From positions 1-8,316 of the forward strand of contig CAAFTZ010000186.1 of assembly GCA_900766055.1 (NCBI GenBank): a stretch of DNA of 8,316 nt. Reading direction: 5' to 3'. The first letter of the stretch is position 1, and the number at the start of each line of letters is the position of its first letter. The notes under the pieces were generated by a model that did not search any database, had not been told where the DNA came from, and saw only the letters and a list, made by a program, of their open reading frames with translations. A program made the translations under genes and the position numbers. Of the stretch, positions 6,170 through 8,316 are shown piece by piece. Source of the DNA: an uncultured Parasutterella sp. GTDB lineage: Bacteria > Pseudomonadota > Gammaproteobacteria > Burkholderiales > Burkholderiaceae_F.

Positions 6170-7311
6170 AATGAAACTCCTTTCGGCTGCCAGCCATAGA
6201 TACGGTTCCAAATATCAACGATCTTGCCCTTACGAATGACAAAGTACTGAGGATGCTGAGCGGCCATTGCGCAGGCATGATTCGGAAGGATTCTGAGACG
6301 AGTTCCGATCGGGAAATCCTTTGGATCAACCAAGCGGCCGTCGTGGTGAGTGATGATGCCGTGCTCTTGGTTGGCGGAAGCGACGATGAGATCATCAATT
6401 GGATTTCCGTCGATGTCGCAAACCACCCCGTATCCTTGATCCACTGCTTGAGCTGCCGTCCCGCGATCGCGGGAAAGAGCCATCCATCCGCCGTCCGTGA
6501 TGACCCAGCCTTTTTCTTTTTGATGACCAGTGACTTCAACTAACAAGGACAAAGCGATTTGATCAATCGTGCAAACTTTCAGGCCTGCCATTACCAAGTC
6601 AAAGAGACAGTAGACACCGCAGCGAACCTCTGTAACGCCCTCCCAAGATTCTGCGAAGACGGCAGTGGGAGTAGAACCGGCAGAGATAATCTTCGGATCA
6701 AATCCGGCTTTGCGCAGACGGTTGGCGCAATGAACGAGAGAATCTCTTTCGTTTTCCTGAGCCTTGAGGCAAGCAGCTTGTCCTACACATTTATAGGAGT
6801 CGCCAGCATGGGTGAGGACGCCGGCGAAATAGGCCTTTCCTTGGAGGATTTTTGCGATTTCGATTAGATCGTCAGAGTCGGGCTTAACACCGGACCTGTG
6901 TCCGTCGACGTCGATTTCAATCAGAACCGGACAGGGGGTCTTTCTTTCTTCGCAGTAAGCGCTGAACTGCTCGGCTGTTTCCTTGTTGTCTAAGATGACC
7001 TTCAAGTCGCAGCCTGCTTCTCTTAAGTTTACGGCGCGTTCGAATTTTCCCGGCGAGATACCGACGGCATAAATAAGATCAATAACGCCGAGATTAAAGA
7101 AATACTCAGCTTCTAATAAAGTTGAAACGGTCGCAGGCCCCGAAGGGGATGTCATTTGAACCTTTGCGAACTCAATGCATTTTCCGGTTTTGAGGTGTGG
7201 GCGGAGCGCTACATGCAGACGTTCTGCTTTTTCCTTCATCCAATTACAGTTCCGAGTGAACTTGTCTAGGTCAAGGAGAAGCGCCGGGGTTTGAACGGTT
7301 TTGAGATTCAC
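6166..7311 (-). CDS. PLP-dependent D-threonine aldolase / D-serine dehydratase-like enzyme (fold type III)
   Basis: The 381-residue protein has an alanine-racemase-type N-terminal TIM barrel and the C-terminal D-Ser dehydratase-like domain. Lys41 in RPHLKTGK fits the conserved RPHxKTxK motif that forms the Schiff base with pyridoxal phosphate. His345 and Cys347 in LPNHACAM match the metal-binding pair of eukaryotic-type D-serine dehydratase and D-threonine aldolase, so a divalent metal such as zinc or manganese is expected. The family cleaves D-threonine to glycine and acetaldehyde, dehydrates D-serine or D-threonine, or splits 3-hydroxy-D-aspartate; sequence alone does not separate these. 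The coupled Rid gene favours a dehydratase that releases an enamine. The start is GTG, with GGGAG 5 nt upstream. It is the first gene of the two-gene operon. Confidence 0.9.
   Translation of the reverse strand: MNLKTVQTPALLLDLDKFTRNCNWMKEKAERLHVALRPHLKTGKCIEFAKVQMTSPSGPATVSTLLEAEYFFNLGVIDLIYAVGISPGKFERAVNLREAGCDLKVILDNKETAEQFSAYCEERKTPCPVLIEIDVDGHRSGVKPDSDDLIEIAKILQGKAYFAGVLTHAGDSYKCVGQAACLKAQENERDSLVHCANRLRKAGFDPKIISAGSTPTAVFAESWEGVTEVRCGVYCLFDLVMAGLKVCTIDQIALSLLVEVTGHQKEKGWVITDGGWMALSRDRGTAAQAVDQGYGVVCDIDGNPIDDLIVASANQEHGIITHHDGRLVDPKDFPIGTRLRILPNHACAMAAQHPQYFVIRKGKIVDIWNRIYGWQPKGVSL
6177..6183 (-). promoter_or_regulatory. Shine-Dalgarno that sets the Rid gene start
   Basis: AAAGGAG, read on the minus strand, lies 7 nt before the ATG at 6169, inside the 3' end of the PLP enzyme gene. 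It favours the 120-residue start over the in-frame ATG at 6211. Confidence 0.8.
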
Positions 7312-7316
7312 GATTG

Positions 7317-7321
7317 CTCCC
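7317..7321 (-). promoter_or_regulatory. Shine-Dalgarno supporting a GTG start
   Basis: GGGAG on the minus strand lies 5 nt before the GTG at 7311. The protein's first residues, NLKTVQTPALLLDLD, are the usual beginning of this enzyme family, so the GTG is the probable start. In the roughly 200 bp further upstream I see a -10-like TAAAAT (7347-7352, minus) but no good -35 partner. Confidence 0.65.
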
Positions 7322-7513
7322 AGAGATTGTTATTTTGATGGCAGTCATTTTAGAACAGCCTCAGACGCCGGAGGAAGGAGCAGTTGTCGCGTAAGTGAAA
7401 ACTAGGAATTTGCTTCAGACTAGAATCGAATGAGTGGTTGTCACAGCAGAAGCGAAGGGAAAAGTGAAGTAGGCTAAATGTTTGCGTTAGATCTAATTTC
7501 TTGATTTTAAAAT

Positions 7514-7544
7514 GAAGAACCGAGCATTTTTAGCTCGGTTCTTC
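7514..7544 (-). terminator. Terminator hairpin after the tRNA pair
   Basis: A perfect 12-bp stem (7514-7525 with 7533-7544) encloses a 7-nt loop. On the minus strand it starts 9 nt after the tRNA-Leu CCA end and is followed by the T-rich ATTTTAAAATC, a weaker tail than at the other terminators. Confidence 0.75.
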
Positions 7545-7552
7545 GAAATCCT

Positions 7553-7637
7553 TGGTGCCTAGGGAGAGATTCGAACTCTCACGCTTATTAGGCGGGGGAT
7601 TTTGAGTCCCCTGTGTCTACCATTTCACCACCTAGGC
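7553..7637 (-). tRNA. tRNA-Leu (anticodon CAA)
   Basis: This 85-nt class II tRNA has encoded CCA. The acceptor stem GCCTAGG/CCTAGGC is perfect. The anticodon stem GGGGA/TCCCC holds the loop CTCAAAA, giving anticodon CAA, which reads UUG. The long variable arm (CGC...GCG) and the T arm GAGAG-TTCGAAT-CTCTC complete the cloverleaf. It follows tRNA-Thr by 10 nt in one transcript. Confidence 0.96.
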
Positions 7638-7647
7638 ATTTTCTCTG

Positions 7648-7723
7648 TGGTGCCGGTAAGAGGAGTCGAACCTCCGACCTTCGCATTACGAATGCGCTGC
7701 TCTACCAACTGAGCTATACCGGC
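7648..7723 (-). tRNA. tRNA-Thr (anticodon CGT)
   Basis: This 76-nt tRNA has encoded CCA. The acceptor stem GCCGGTA/TACCGGC is perfect. The loop TTCGTAA gives anticodon CGT, which reads ACG, and the D arm and T arm (TTCGACT loop) are standard. The D-arm and anticodon regions look nearly identical to my recollection of E. coli tRNA-Thr(CGU). It is the first gene of the tRNA pair. Confidence 0.96.
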
Positions 7724-7737
7724 ACACAGGAGATGCG

Positions 7738-7766
7738 ATTATATAGAAAAAGATTTTTTTGTGCAA
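7738..7766 (-). promoter_or_regulatory. Promoter of the tRNA-Thr/tRNA-Leu operon
   Basis: On the minus strand a perfect TATAAT (-10, 7743-7738) lies 17 bp after TTGCAC (-35, 7766-7761, 3 of 6 to consensus). Transcription would begin near 7731, about 8 nt before the mature tRNA-Thr. The intervening spacer is A/T-rich. Confidence 0.75.
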
Positions 7767-7788
7767 TTCTCGTGGTTTGTGCGGTCGA

Positions 7789-8316
7789 CTAAGCTTTAGG
7801 CTGCAAAGGACCGTAGAAGTAGGACGCTGTAGCACCCCCGTCGATCAAAAAGTCAGAGCCTGTGATGAAAGAACTTCTTGGATCCATAATCAACTGTGCC
7901 AGGTCAGCAACTTCGTCGGCTGTTCCCGGTCTTCCGGCAGGACATTTGGCAAACATCTCTTTGTAGAAGCTTCCTCTCGGACCGTTGAATTCATCAATGG
8001 CTAACGGTGTAACGATGATTCCGGGCGAGATTGAGTTGATACGTGCTTTTTTCGTTCCCCATTTGACCGCTTCAGCCATAACACGTTTAACGTTGCATCG
8101 TTTGGCAAGCTGGTACGCATGAAGCGTGTTGGAGATGTTTTCGGGTTGAAGAAAATCTAAAGAGAGAAGTTCTTCTACCGGCGTTGTGGCGAGGAGCCTG
8201 TCTTTTTTTTCGCCGAGCGCCGGCATTCTGTGACCGGACTGACTTGAAATGGTGACTCCGACGCCGTTTGGCTCAATGAGCTTGCCGATTTCTTCCATCA
8301 GCACAGCTGTGCCGTA
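7789..8316 (-). CDS. Short-chain dehydrogenase/reductase (SDR), N-terminal part outside the window
   Basis: The open frame runs without a stop to the right edge, so this is the C-terminal 175 residues of an oxidoreductase; the Rossmann GxxxGxG cofactor motif is out of view. The catalytic set is visible: the Ser in ISSQSG and YQLAK (Tyr-x3-Lys), followed by INSISPGIIVTPLA, the usual post-catalytic N-S-x-S-P-G strand, and the C-terminal FITGSDFLIDGGA. The distance from catalytic Ser to Tyr is 43 residues, against about 13 in classical SDRs, implying an insertion of about 30 residues. Comamonas 3-alpha-hydroxysteroid dehydrogenase has a comparable insertion, but the substrate here is unknown. 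GTG or ATG codons near 8304 and 8298 are internal. No terminator separates it from the tRNA promoter downstream. Confidence 0.9.
   Translation of the reverse strand, partial: YGTAVLMEEIGKLIEPNGVGVTISSQSGHRMPALGEKKDRLLATTPVEELLSLDFLQPENISNTLHAYQLAKRCNVKRVMAEAVKWGTKKARINSISPGIIVTPLAIDEFNGPRGSFYKEMFAKCPAGRPGTADEVADLAQLIMDPRSSFITGSDFLIDGGATASYFYGPLQPKA

Noticed and set aside
6170..6211. 14-residue N-terminal extension of the Rid protein
   Set aside because: The start at 6211 has no ribosome site and adds residues unlike the family. The ATG at 6169 has AAAGGAG and the ATGA overlap.
6102..6539. Minus-strand 145-residue frame and plus-strand frames over the PLP enzyme gene
   Set aside because: They lie entirely within the PLP enzyme and Rid genes in other frames and show no domain signature.
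7759..8004. 81-residue plus-strand frame opposite the SDR gene
   Set aside because: It is antisense to a well-supported SDR coding frame, starts over the tRNA promoter and has no recognisable features.

Overview
The window looks like a chromosomal segment of a Gram-negative proteobacterium with moderate GC content. The outer-membrane FadL-type protein and the classical bacterial promoters and terminators support this. A gut-type betaproteobacterium such as a member of the Sutterellaceae would fit the gene content, but that placement is an impression from protein style and is not demonstrated here.

Layout from left to right. A WYL-domain transcriptional regulator (73-1050, +) converges on a 529-residue protein (1103-2692, -) across a perfect 13-bp bidirectional terminator hairpin. 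The 529-residue protein joins an IS3/IS911-type transposase helix-turn-helix to a long Pro/Ala-rich linker and an unrecognised C-terminal region. A 419-bp divergent intergenic region follows. It carries a near-consensus FNR-type box and a 12-bp palindrome lying on a plausible promoter for a FadL/TodX-type outer-membrane channel (3112-4488, +). That gene converges, again over a bidirectional UUCG-loop terminator, on an AraJ-like MFS exporter (4542-5693, -) that has a 15-bp palindrome just upstream of its start codon.

Next on the minus strand is a two-gene operon. A GTG-started PLP enzyme of the D-threonine aldolase/D-serine dehydratase type (6166-7311) overlaps a Rid-family enamine/imine deaminase (5807-6169) by an ATGA junction, and the operon ends in a strong terminator. 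Biochemically this pairing makes sense: a D-serine or D-threonine dehydratase would release a reactive enamine that a Rid protein hydrolyses.

Further right is a minus-strand tRNA pair, tRNA-Thr(CGT) then tRNA-Leu(CAA), with a recognisable promoter and a terminator hairpin. The window ends inside a short-chain dehydrogenase (7789 to the edge, -) that has an enlarged segment before its catalytic Tyr.

Most of the region is ordinary metabolism and transport. I see no CRISPR array, prophage, complete insertion sequence or defence cluster. The least explained item is the transposase-HTH fusion protein. The best regulatory leads are the FNR-like box before the FadL gene and the palindrome before the MFS gene.
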